Assembly: GCA_021776755.1 (NCBI GenBank)
Contig: JAJFFI010000096.1
Coordinates: 1-5,012, forward strand
Source: Alphaproteobacteria bacterium
GTDB taxonomy: Bacteria > Pseudomonadota > Alphaproteobacteria > JAJFFI01
Reading direction: 5' to 3'
Length of the DNA: 5,012 bases
Shown: piece by piece, positions 1-5,012 of the stretch
Layout of the letters: the number at the start of each line of letters is the position of its first letter
Numbering within the stretch: position 1 is the stretch's first letter
The notes under the pieces: generated by a model
The model's database searches: none
Told to the model about the DNA's origin: nothing
Seen by the model: only the letters and a program-made list of their open reading frames with translations
Translations under genes and position numbers: made by a program

Positions 1-619
1 CATGGTGCTGCTTTCAGATATCGACGGCCTCTACAACCGCGACCCTGGACTGGATCCGGACGCGAAACTGATTCCCGTGGTCGAAGCGCTGACGCCGGAG
101 ATCGAGGCGATGGCCGGTGCGCCGCGTCCGGGCGACAGCTCCGGTGGCATGGTCACCAAGTTGCAGGCGGCCCGCATTGCCTATGGCGCGGGCTGCCGCA
201 TGGTGATCGCCGACGGGCGGCGCCTGAACCCGCTCGCCGCGCTCGCGGCCCAGCCGGACGGCGGGCGCTGCACCTGGTTCCTGCCGCCGGCCGAGCCGCT
301 CGCGGCCCGCAAGCGCTGGATCGCCGGCAGTATCAATCCGCTGGGCACGCTGGTGCTGGATGCGGGGGCGGTCCGCGCCCTTGGCCGGGGCAACAGCCTG
401 CTGCCCGCCGGCATCGCGGCGGTGGAGGGAGCGTTCGAGCGCGGCGACCTGGTGCTGTTGCGCGGCCCCGACGGGGCGGGCGTGGGGCGCGGGCTCGCCG
501 GCTACTCGTCGCGCGACGCCGATCTCATCAAGGGCCACAAGAGCAGCGACATCGAAGCGCGCCTCGGCTACCGGGGCCGCGACGAAATGATCCACCGCGA
601 CGACCTGGTCATCGACTAG
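1..619 (+). CDS. proB: Glutamate 5-kinase, C-terminal part (5' end outside window)
   Basis: ProB phosphorylates L-glutamate to gamma-glutamyl phosphate with ATP in the cytosol, the first step of proline synthesis and the usual point of proline feedback inhibition. The window holds about the last 205 residues. The ATG at base 2 is an internal methionine, because the visible sequence starts in the middle of the amino-acid kinase fold. Numbering from that Met, the GLYNRDP segment (9-15) and the GGMVTKLQAA stretch (48-57) match the nucleotide/substrate-binding C-terminal half of the kinase domain. Residues of about 104-200 form the PUA domain seen in most bacterial ProB proteins, with the NSLLPAGI and FERGDLVLL signatures, and it ends in the usual MIHRDDLVI. 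The TAG stop at 617-619 lies 6 bp from the stop of the convergent EEP gene. No break or missing motif is seen. The identification is secure from family knowledge; only the start is unknown. Confidence 0.96.
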   Translation, partial: MVLLSDIDGLYNRDPGLDPDAKLIPVVEALTPEIEAMAGAPRPGDSSGGMVTKLQAARIAYGAGCRMVIADGRRLNPLAALAAQPDGGRCTWFLPPAEPLAARKRWIAGSINPLGTLVLDAGAVRALGRGNSLLPAGIAAVEGAFERGDLVLLRGPDGAGVGRGLAGYSSRDADLIKGHKSSDIEARLGYRGRDEMIHRDDLVID

Positions 620-625
620 CGCGCT

Positions 626-1705
626 TCAGCGCACATCCGTGCCGGCGTCTTCCTTGAGCTCGGCAGCTTCCTCGCGGTCTGCCGCGTTGGCATCGTCTGG
701 CGTCTCGGCCTCCGACTCCGCATTTTTGGAATATTCGATATCGAAACGGACCGGGAAATGGTCGGAGCCGAATCGCTCGAGCCGTCGCACCGAAACAATG
801 CGGAAGTCCGGGCTGTGGAACAGGTGATCTAGCGGCCAGCGCAGAAACCAGTGCTTTGCGTGAAAGGTCGAAAAGAGCCCGCGGCCGATCCGCGGGTCGA
901 GCAGGCCGCTGAGGCGCTGGAAGCGGATCGTGGTGCGCGACCAGGCGACGTCGTTCAGGTCTCCGAGAACGATCACCGGCCGTTCGAGCGCTGCGGCGGC
1001 CTCGCCCACCGCAACCAGTTCGGCGTCCCGGTCGACCGTCGACGACGTGGCCGCGGGCGGCTCCGGATGAATTGCGAAGAACCGCGTCACGGGGCCATCC
1101 GTCAAGGCGATGTCGGCGAAGATCGACGGGATATCGTCGCTGACCCGGCACCCGACTTCGACCGACTCCCTGGGAAGCCGCGACCAGAACATCATGCCGT
1201 AGAGGTTGTCGTCGATGTGATCCGCGCGGTGCGGCCAGCCGTCCTCGATTTCGGCAAGCGCATCGGCCCAGCCCTGATCGGTTTCCATGAAGAGGCAGAT
1301 GTCGGCCCCTTCGCGGGTCACGATCTGCTTCAGCGCCGCGTAGTTGCGGTTCGTTTGCAGGACATTCGCCACCAGAATTGAAACCGAGGCCTCGGCAGGC
1401 CCGGTTTGCCGGGCATCCGGAGACTGCCGCTTCCACACCCGGGTGTAGGGCAGGATCTGGGCGGCCTGTACGCCGGCGGCGGCAAGCGCGAGCGCGGTCC
1501 AGCCCCAGCCCCAGGCCGTGTCGAGCCCGGCGACCTGCCAGAGCCAGGGCAGCACTGCCGCCGCTGCGAGGCAAAGGGCAGCGATCTGCAGGCGCGCGAA
1601 ATCGAACACCCGCGCGAACCCGTGCGCGACGGGAAGAAAGGACAGGGCCGTCGCCGTCGCCAGCAGTGCGATCGACCCGGCCAGGATCCAGCAAATGATT
1701 TCCAG
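626..1705 (-). CDS. Membrane-anchored endonuclease/exonuclease/phosphatase (EEP) family protein
   Basis: The catalytic half carries the complete metal-dependent EEP (DNase I-like) motif set. Counting from the proposed start, these are Asn114 in VANVLQ, Glu141 in FMETDQ, His213 in AIHPEPP, Asp249/Asn251 in GDLND, Asp293-His294 in PLDHLF and Asp315-His316 in GSDHFPV. Three hydrophobic segments precede it (about 4-25, 39-57 and 67-85), so the enzyme is probably held in the inner membrane with the catalytic domain at the C-terminus. A charged, Glu/Asp-rich tail covers the last ~33 residues. Start choice: the first ATG/GTG/TTG in frame is GTG at 1609-1607 (327 aa). That start would drop the first helix and begin inside the VFDFARLQ segment, which in relatives I remember follows helix 1. 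The frame is open to a TAA at 1723-1721, and CTG at 1705-1703 follows an AAAGAGG Shine-Dalgarno by 6 bases, giving 359 aa. The substrate is unknown; the fold covers nucleases, sphingomyelinases and inositol phosphatases. Confidence 0.85.
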   Translation of the reverse strand: MEIICWILAGSIALLATATALSFLPVAHGFARVFDFARLQIAALCLAAAAVLPWLWQVAGLDTAWGWGWTALALAAAGVQAAQILPYTRVWKRQSPDARQTGPAEASVSILVANVLQTNRNYAALKQIVTREGADICLFMETDQGWADALAEIEDGWPHRADHIDDNLYGMMFWSRLPRESVEVGCRVSDDIPSIFADIALTDGPVTRFFAIHPEPPAATSSTVDRDAELVAVGEAAAALERPVIVLGDLNDVAWSRTTIRFQRLSGLLDPRIGRGLFSTFHAKHWFLRWPLDHLFHSPDFRIVSVRRLERFGSDHFPVRFDIEYSKNAESEAETPDDANAADREEAAELKEDAGTDVR

Positions 1706-1711
1706 GAGCGG

Positions 1712-1719
1712 CCTCTTTC
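1712..1719 (-). promoter_or_regulatory. Ribosome binding site supporting a CTG start for the EEP gene
   Basis: On the minus strand GAAAGAGG is followed by the six bases CCGCTC and then CTG (1705-1703). This is a good match to the anti-Shine-Dalgarno complement at ideal spacing. No ATG, GTG or TTG occurs in this frame between the TAA at 1723-1721 and the GTG at 1609. An ATC and an ATT lie 12 and 15 bases downstream of the motif, less well placed. The site decides the start by inference; it is not proof of CTG initiation. Confidence 0.5.
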
Positions 1720-1721
1720 GT

Positions 1722-1742
1722 TAGGTCTCGGCTCCAGACCTA
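1722..1742. repeat. Perfect 7-bp inverted repeat in the divergent EEP/proA gap
   Basis: TAGGTCT (1722-1728) and AGACCTA (1736-1742) are exact reverse complements separated by 7 bases. The repeat sits just upstream of the EEP ribosome binding site and about 77 bp upstream of the proA start. It could be a dimeric regulator site serving one or both divergent genes, or a hairpin in the EEP leader. No U-run follows on either strand, so it is not an intrinsic terminator. Confidence 0.5.
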
Positions 1743-1765
1743 CACCGGCCCGGCGCGATTGGGTA

Positions 1766-1794
1766 TTGCCTCGGTTAGGCATCACCGCAATATT
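1766..1794 (+). promoter_or_regulatory. Weak candidate promoter for proA
   Basis: TTGCCT (1766-1771) and AATATT (1789-1794), 17 bp apart, each match four of six positions of the sigma-70 -35 and -10 consensus. Initiation would fall near 1801, leaving a leader of about 18 bases before the proA ATG. The -35 element overlaps a 5-bp inverted repeat, TGCCT (1767-1771) with AGGCA (1777-1781). A promoter in this gap is required by the gene layout, since the gene upstream of proA points the other way. These exact hexamers are only a guess. Confidence 0.3.
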
Positions 1795-1818
1795 CGCCGC
1801 TATGTGGAGAACCCGATC

Positions 1819-3114
1819 ATGACCGACGCAGGTGCTGCCAGGCTGCCCGGCGAGAACGAGAGCGGCATCGAGCGAGAGATGCGCGCGCTTGGTGCGGCCG
1901 CCCGTGCGGCGGCGCGCGAACTTGCCCGCACGCCCGCGGACGCAAAGATCGAGGCGCTCAACGCGGCGGCAACAGAACTCCGCCGCACGTCCGGCGACAT
2001 CGTGGCCGCAAACACCCGCGACATGATGGCCGCCGAAGACAAGGACCTGTCGGAAGCGATGCTCGACCGGCTGCTGCTCACCCCGGAGCGCATCGAGGCG
2101 ATGGCGGTGGGGCTCGACGAGATTGCCCGGTTACCCGACCCGGTCGGCGAGGTGATCGCCGAATGGGACCGCCCGAACGGCATGAAGATCAGCCGCGTGC
2201 GAACGCCCATCGGGGTGATCGGGATCATCTATGAGTCGCGCCCCAACGTCACCGCGGATGCCGGCGGGCTCTGCCTGAAGGCGGGGAACGCCGCGATCCT
2301 GCGGTGCGGGTCCGAGAGTTTCCATTCCTCGCGCGCCATCGCCGACGCCCTCCGCGCCGGGCTCAAGTCAGCGGGGCTTCCCGAGGCGGCGATCCAGCTG
2401 GTGCCGACGACCAATCGCGCCGCTGTCGGCGCGCTGCTGGCGATGCACGAGTTTGTCGACGTGATCGTGCCGCGGGGCGGGCGCGGGTTGATCGAGCGAG
2501 TGCAGCGCGAGGCGCGCATGCCGGTCTTCGCGCACCTTGAAGGGCTCTGTCATGTCTATGTGCATGGCGCGGCGGACCCGGCGATGGCGCGGAGCATCGT
2601 GCTGAACGCCAAGATGCGGCGCACCGGAATTTGCGGCGCGGCCGAGACCTTGCTGATCGACCGGGCAGCGCTTGGACAGTTGAAAGGCATCGTCGACGAT
2701 CTGGTCGAAGCTGGTTGCGAACTGCGGGGCGATGCGGCGGCGCGCGAAGCCGATGCCCGCATCGAGTCTGCCACCGAAGACGACTGGACCACCGAATATC
2801 TCGACGCCATCCTGTCGGTGCGGGTGGTGGACGGCATTGACGCGGCGATGGAGCACATCGCGCAGTACGGCTCGGACCACACCGAGGCGATCGTCACCGA
2901 AGACGCCGAGGCCGCCGAGCGGTTCCTCAACGAGGTCGACAGCGGCATCCTGCTCTGGAATGCCTCGACCCAGTTTGCCGACGGCGGCGAGTTCGGGATG
3001 GGTGCCGAGATCGGCATCTCCACCGGCAAGATGCATGCCCGCGGCCCGGTCGGCGCCGAGCAGCTCACCAGCTTCAAATACCAGATCCGCGGCACCGGCC
3101 AGACCCGGCCCTGA
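1819..3114 (+). CDS. proA: Gamma-glutamyl phosphate reductase
   Basis: ProA reduces gamma-glutamyl phosphate with NADPH to glutamate 5-semialdehyde, the second step of proline synthesis, in the cytosol. The protein has 431 residues, slightly longer than the ~417 of E. coli because of an N-terminal extension. It belongs to the aldehyde dehydrogenase superfamily. Signatures seen are [20 protein letters not shown] (131-150, nucleotide-binding fold), [10 protein letters not shown] (153-162), VPRGGRGLI (218-226) and the active-site region [13 protein letters not shown] with catalytic Cys272. The C-terminal part contains [16 protein letters not shown] [12 protein letters not shown] (349-360), [22 protein letters not shown] (381 onward) and a typical [11 protein letters not shown]. 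The ATG at 1819 is preceded by GGAG at 1806-1809 with 9-base spacing. An in-frame TTG at 1759 adds 20 residues unlike ProA and is rejected. The usual proB partner lies beyond an inverted EEP gene, and no nadD follows directly, so the common proB-proA-nadD order is broken up here. Confidence 0.97.
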   Translation: MTDAGAARLPGENESGIEREMRALGAAARAAARELARTPADAKIEALNAAATELRRTSGDIVAANTRDMMAAEDKDLSEAMLDRLLLTPERIEAMAVGLDEIARLPDPVGEVIAEWDRPNGMKISRVRTPIGVIGIIYESRPNVTADAGGLCLKAGNAAILRCGSESFHSSRAIADALRAGLKSAGLPEAAIQLVPTTNRAAVGALLAMHEFVDVIVPRGGRGLIERVQREARMPVFAHLEGLCHVYVHGAADPAMARSIVLNAKMRRTGICGAAETLLIDRAALGQLKGIVDDLVEAGCELRGDAAAREADARIESATEDDWTTEYLDAILSVRVVDGIDAAMEHIAQYGSDHTEAIVTEDAEAAERFLNEVDSGILLWNASTQFADGGEFGMGAEIGISTGKMHARGPVGAEQLTSFKYQIRGTGQTRP

Positions 3115-3170
3115 GGCGCCCGCATCCGCGAGCCTCGAAGGGCAAAGCCTCATCCGTGAAATTGCCCCCA

Positions 3171-3201
3171 ATAAAAAACGGGACCCCCGAAGGAGCCCCG
3201 T
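3171..3201 (-). terminator. Intrinsic terminator of the PagL-like gene
   Basis: Read on the minus strand, ACGGGGCTCC and GGGGTCCCGT form a 10-bp stem (eight Watson-Crick and two G-U pairs) closed by a TTCG tetraloop. Six T's (3178-3173) follow directly. It lies about 33 bases past the stop codon of the PagL-like gene. On the plus strand the hairpin is not followed by T's, so it should not serve proA well. Confidence 0.93.
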
Positions 3202-3234
3202 CTGGAAAAATGCCGGCCGGCGGTTGTGCTTGGC

Positions 3235-3882
3235 TTAGTTGCCGAACGGATTTTTCCAAATATGCACGCCATCGAACAGCTGCCCGTTGAAGAGCGCGTC
3301 CGTGGGGATGGCGATGTTGATGGTGGCGGTTTCGGTGCCGGGATTGCTGTCACCGAAAATTTCGCCATGCGACTGGTGGTGGAAATCGAACGAGACACGG
3401 CTGCCGTTCTCGAAGCGATAGCCCAGCGCCACGCCCGAACGCAGCGTCGTGATCGAGCCCAGGTTCTTGCCGTCACCCGGTTCGATGAAGGCGATGTTGA
3501 CGTCGGTCGACACCACGAAATGCTTGCCGAAGTTCACGTCGTGGCGGAGGCCGATGTAGCCGCCGGCCGCACCATCGGTGGTGCCGAGGAAGCCGATCTG
3601 CGGCCGGAACCGGTAGAACGTCCAGGGGAACCAGAATTCGCCGCCGAACAGTGCGGCGCGGTTCTCGTTGTCGACCACGTCGAACATGCCGGCGCGCCCG
3701 ACGAGGAATTCCCGCGTCGCGTCCGGCTGCTCCGGATTTTCATAAATGCCCCAGGCCAGTGCGGCGAGGCCGCCGATGGCGATGCCGGTGACGGCCGGAT
3801 CGGCCTTGGCCGGGCCAGGTGCCTGCATCACACCGATGGCGAGCGCCAGACCGGTGAGTGCGCCGAATACTTTCTGTCTCAT
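3235..3882 (-). CDS. PagL-like acyloxyacyl hydrolase (lipid A deacylase family), exported
   Basis: The 215-residue product has a signal peptide: positive MRQK start, hydrophobic core of about 5-20, and a likely cleavage after Ala27 in PAKA-DP. The mature part is rich in alternating aromatic and polar residues, as in a small outer-membrane beta-barrel. The PagL family (lipid A 3-O-deacylases, a His-Ser-Glu triad) has a H-x-S motif followed some 14 residues later by Glu. Here His169-Gln-Ser171 in FDFHHQSHG and Glu184 in NPGTE fit, with one extra residue in the spacing. Expected role: removal of an ester-linked acyl chain from lipid A at the outer membrane. About 20 residues (196-215) extend past the expected last strand, which is unusual. 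The ATG at 3882 is chosen because AAGGGGG lies 6 bases upstream and because it begins the signal peptide; the in-frame GTG at 3921 would add 13 residues ahead of it. Divergent from the PAP2 gene. The family call is from recalled motifs. Confidence 0.8.
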   Translation of the reverse strand: MRQKVFGALTGLALAIGVMQAPGPAKADPAVTGIAIGGLAALAWGIYENPEQPDATREFLVGRAGMFDVVDNENRAALFGGEFWFPWTFYRFRPQIGFLGTTDGAAGGYIGLRHDVNFGKHFVVSTDVNIAFIEPGDGKNLGSITTLRSGVALGYRFENGSRVSFDFHHQSHGEIFGDSNPGTETATINIAIPTDALFNGQLFDGVHIWKNPFGN

Positions 3883-3930
3883 GCGAGACCCCCTTTTTTT
3901 CTCTCCGCACCTATATGGCACGGTCTTTGG

Positions 3931-3950
3931 CCGGACCCTGCAGGTTCCGG
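3931..3950. promoter_or_regulatory. 20-bp near-perfect palindrome, candidate shared operator
   Basis: CCGGACCCTGCAGGTTCCGG is palindromic at nine of ten base pairs; the only mismatch is between 3936 and 3945. It lies in the 182-bp gap between the divergent PagL-like and PAP2 genes, 48 bp from the first start and about 114 bp from the second. A weak -10-like TATAGG occurs on the minus strand at 3915-3910, which would put the palindrome over the -35 region of the PagL-like gene. That is a typical place for a dimeric regulator. No T-run follows on either strand, which argues against a terminator. The regulatory role is inferred. Confidence 0.45.
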
Positions 3951-4064
3951 ACGTTGCCAGACTTTAGTCGCGCGGGGGGCCATTTCCAAGGCTCTTTTGC
4001 GCCGGAATGCGCGCGCGGCGCCCGGGTGTTGCATCCCTGCATGGCCTCGGGGTCTTATCACGCG

Positions 4065-4832
4065 ATGACCGAGACGCCCCCGCCCACATTTTCCCGCCCA
4101 GACCGGCCCGGGGCCCCGCCGTTTCGGCTTTGGCGGGCGGGGTTTGCCGTGCTGTTGCTGGCAGGAGCGGTTCTGGTGGCCGTGCCTTCGCTGGATCTGG
4201 TGGTTTCCGGCTGGTTTCATGTGCCCGGAGAGAGCTTTCCCGCAAACCACGCCTCGGCCTATCACCGGGCCATCCGTCTTGCTGTGAAAATCATTGCGAT
4301 CGGCTGGGTCCTATTCGCGGTAACGGGTGTGGTGATGGCAAAGGTGCGGCAGCGCGGCTGGTTCGGGTTTCCCACGGCGGTTTTCGTCTATTTGCTGGGG
4401 GTGATGGCGCTGGGGCCGGGGCTGGTCGTGAATGAGGTTCTGAAGAATCATTGGGATCGCGCCCGCCCGTCCCAGATCGAGGACTTCGGGGGCGCCCGGA
4501 AATTTACCCGTGCCATCGTGATCGCCGATCAATGCTCGCGCAATTGCGCCTTCGTGTCGGGCGATGCCTCGGTGGGGTTCTTGCTGACCGCCTACGGGTT
4601 TGCGGCCGCAAGTGCGGCGGGCGGCCGGCGGCGGCGTCTCGCCCATGCGGGGTTTGCGGCGGGCAGCATCGCCGGCGCGTGGCTCGGCTTCACCCGCATC
4701 GCCCAGGGCGGGCATTTCCTGTCCGACATCGTTTTTGCCGGCATCGTCACGATCGGGCTTGCCTGGCTGCTATCGTTCACCCTGTCGTGGCTGGGCCGTT
4801 TGCTTCGGGACCCTCAGGTGCGCGACCCGTAG
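4065..4832 (+). CDS. PAP2-superfamily inner-membrane phosphatase, LpxE/LpxF-like
   Basis: The 255-residue product has about six membrane helices (roughly 24-47, 72-93, 103-126, 168-187, 193-210 and 222-247). It carries the three PAP2 signatures: C1 Lys127-x6-Arg134-Pro135 in KNHWDRARP, C2 in CAFVSGDAS, and C3 Arg211-x5-His217-x3-Asp221 in TRIAQGGHFLSD. C2 reads Ser165-Gly166-Asp167 where most members have SGH, and C3 starts Thr-Arg instead of Ser-Arg. The nucleophilic His217 is present. Members of this topology remove phosphate from membrane lipids on the periplasmic face; the two with this look in Gram-negatives are the lipid A phosphatases LpxE (1-position) and LpxF (4'-position). Undecaprenyl pyrophosphate or phosphatidylglycerol phosphate phosphatase remains possible. 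Pairing with a PagL-like gene favours lipid A. The start is uncertain: ATG 4065 has only GGGG 12 bases upstream, and in-frame ATG 4041 adds eight residues with no better site. The frame is open much further upstream, but that part overlaps the divergent gene. Confidence 0.87.
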   Translation: MTETPPPTFSRPDRPGAPPFRLWRAGFAVLLLAGAVLVAVPSLDLVVSGWFHVPGESFPANHASAYHRAIRLAVKIIAIGWVLFAVTGVVMAKVRQRGWFGFPTAVFVYLLGVMALGPGLVVNEVLKNHWDRARPSQIEDFGGARKFTRAIVIADQCSRNCAFVSGDASVGFLLTAYGFAAASAAGGRRRRLAHAGFAAGSIAGAWLGFTRIAQGGHFLSDIVFAGIVTIGLAWLLSFTLSWLGRLLRDPQVRDP

Positions 4833-4859
4833 CTCCGGGCGTGCGACAACCTTCAGTTC

Positions 4860-4874
4860 ACGGTTCGAGACCGT
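4860..4874. repeat. Small inverted repeat after the PAP2 gene
   Basis: ACGGT (4860-4864) and ACCGT (4870-4874) form a perfect 5-bp inverted repeat around TCGAG, 28 bp after the PAP2 stop. It could fold into a weak hairpin, but no T-run follows, so it is not a convincing terminator. The 68-bp gap may simply be an intra-operon spacer. Confidence 0.25.
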
Positions 4875-4881
4875 TCGGATC

Positions 4882-4895
4882 AATTGCAGGCAATT
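4882..4895. repeat. Perfect inverted repeat covering the RBS region of the last gene
   Basis: AATTGC (4882-4887) and GCAATT (4890-4895) are exact reverse complements separated by AG, ending 5 bases before the ATG at 4901. The only Shine-Dalgarno-like bases (GCAGG, 4886-4890) lie inside it. It could be a compact operator or affect ribosome access; a 2-base loop is too tight for the full hairpin to form. Confidence 0.4.
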
Positions 4896-4900
4896 CGGCG

Positions 4901-5012
4901 ATGAGCGAAAGCGCTCCAGGGTTTGGCATCACGTACTTCACCGTCCCGCGGGCGTTCGCGGGTGAGGATGCGGTCGTGCAGACCAATGCGCTGGCCTCCT
5001 GGGCGCGGAATA
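4901..5012 (+). CDS. N-terminus of a probable glycosyltransferase (3' end outside window)
   Basis: Thirty-seven codons are open from ATG 4901 to the window edge. The translation contains ITYFTVPRAF (9-18) followed by VVQTNALASW (26-35). From memory, family 2-like bacterial glycosyltransferases open with a strand of the form TxFTxPKPF, then a stretch such as GHIGxIQRNAIRSW; the fit in order and spacing is good. If so, it would transfer a sugar from a nucleotide-sugar donor, perhaps in envelope polysaccharide synthesis, which would suit the neighbouring lipid A genes. The start is supported by GCAGG 10 bases upstream and by the position of the motif close to the N-terminus. It lies 68 bp downstream of the PAP2 gene on the same strand, so co-transcription is possible. 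The nucleotide-binding and DxD motifs would lie outside the window, so the call is tentative. Confidence 0.55.
   Translation, partial: MSESAPGFGITYFTVPRAFAGEDAVVQTNALASWARN

Noticed and set aside
621..632. GCGC-TTCA-GCGC hairpin between the convergent proB and EEP stops as a bidirectional terminator
   Set aside because: A 4-bp stem without a T-run on either side is too weak to call.
609..1694. A 361-codon open frame on the minus strand from 1694, fully overlapping the EEP gene
   Set aside because: Its translation is rich in Arg, Gly and Ala with no recognisable motif, while the neighbouring frame holds the complete EEP motif set. It is a shadow frame of GC-rich coding DNA.
1802..1822. Seven-codon mini-frame (MWRTRS) whose TGA overlaps the proA ATG, as in a leader peptide
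   Set aside because: It has no ribosome binding site, no proline codon and no attenuator hairpin; ATG-TGA overlaps of this size occur by chance.
3140..3167. GGGCAA / TTGCCC inverted repeat after proA as a proA terminator
   Set aside because: The loop is 16 bases, the stem only 6 bp, and it is followed on the plus strand by A's and not T's.
2368..3171. A 267-codon open frame antisense to proA
   Set aside because: It mirrors proA codon bias, has no family features, and proA is complete and intact on the other strand.
3894..3900. Run of seven T's (A's on the minus strand) as a terminator tail or slippage site
   Set aside because: No stem precedes it on the plus strand; on the minus strand it lies just upstream of the Shine-Dalgarno sequence of the PagL-like gene, outside the coding region.
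3858..4064. In-frame upstream extension of the PAP2 gene from ATG 3858
   Set aside because: It would run through the divergent promoter region and into the start of the PagL-like gene, and its Cys/Arg-rich translation shows no helix or conserved motif.
4600..4965. A 121-codon frame overlapping the PAP2 3' end and the last gene
   Set aside because: It is out of frame with both supported genes, Arg/Ser-rich and without a ribosome binding site.

Overview
The window looks like high-GC chromosomal DNA of an alphaproteobacterium. The reasons are strong G/C preference at third codon positions, a ProB of the PUA-domain type, and a Gram-negative set of envelope genes with alphaproteobacterial-looking family members. 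The genus cannot be told from the sequence. It holds one partial gene at each end, four complete genes, and no RNA gene, CRISPR array, integrase or insertion sequence.

Left half (1-3114): proline biosynthesis. The 3' part of proB (glutamate 5-kinase with PUA domain) enters from the left, and a complete proA (gamma-glutamyl phosphate reductase) lies at 1819-3114. The two are usually adjacent and co-transcribed. Here they are separated by an oppositely oriented gene for a membrane-anchored endonuclease/exonuclease/phosphatase (EEP) family protein, which converges on proB (6-bp gap) and diverges from proA. proA must therefore have its own promoter in the 113-bp divergent gap, which carries two inverted repeats and a weak promoter-like pair. 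The EEP reading frame shows clear coding character well upstream of its first ordinary start codon. A CTG behind a good Shine-Dalgarno sequence is the best candidate for the true start.

Right half (3115-5012): envelope functions. A minus-strand gene encodes an exported PagL-like acyloxyacyl hydrolase (lipid A deacylase family) and ends at a textbook intrinsic terminator with a UUCG loop. Divergent from it is a six-helix PAP2-superfamily phosphatase resembling LpxE/LpxF lipid A phosphatases, in which the second signature reads SGD instead of SGH. Between the two lies a 20-bp near-perfect palindrome, a plausible shared operator. Together they suggest a small lipid A remodelling unit: acyl-chain trimming at the outer membrane and phosphate removal at the inner membrane. 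At the right edge the first 37 codons of a further gene are visible, most like the N-terminus of a family 2-type glycosyltransferase. It is preceded by a small perfect inverted repeat next to its start codon.

Nothing here proves a new system. The most useful leads are the paired lipid A genes with their palindrome, the acidic replacement in the PAP2 motif, and the non-canonical start of the EEP gene.
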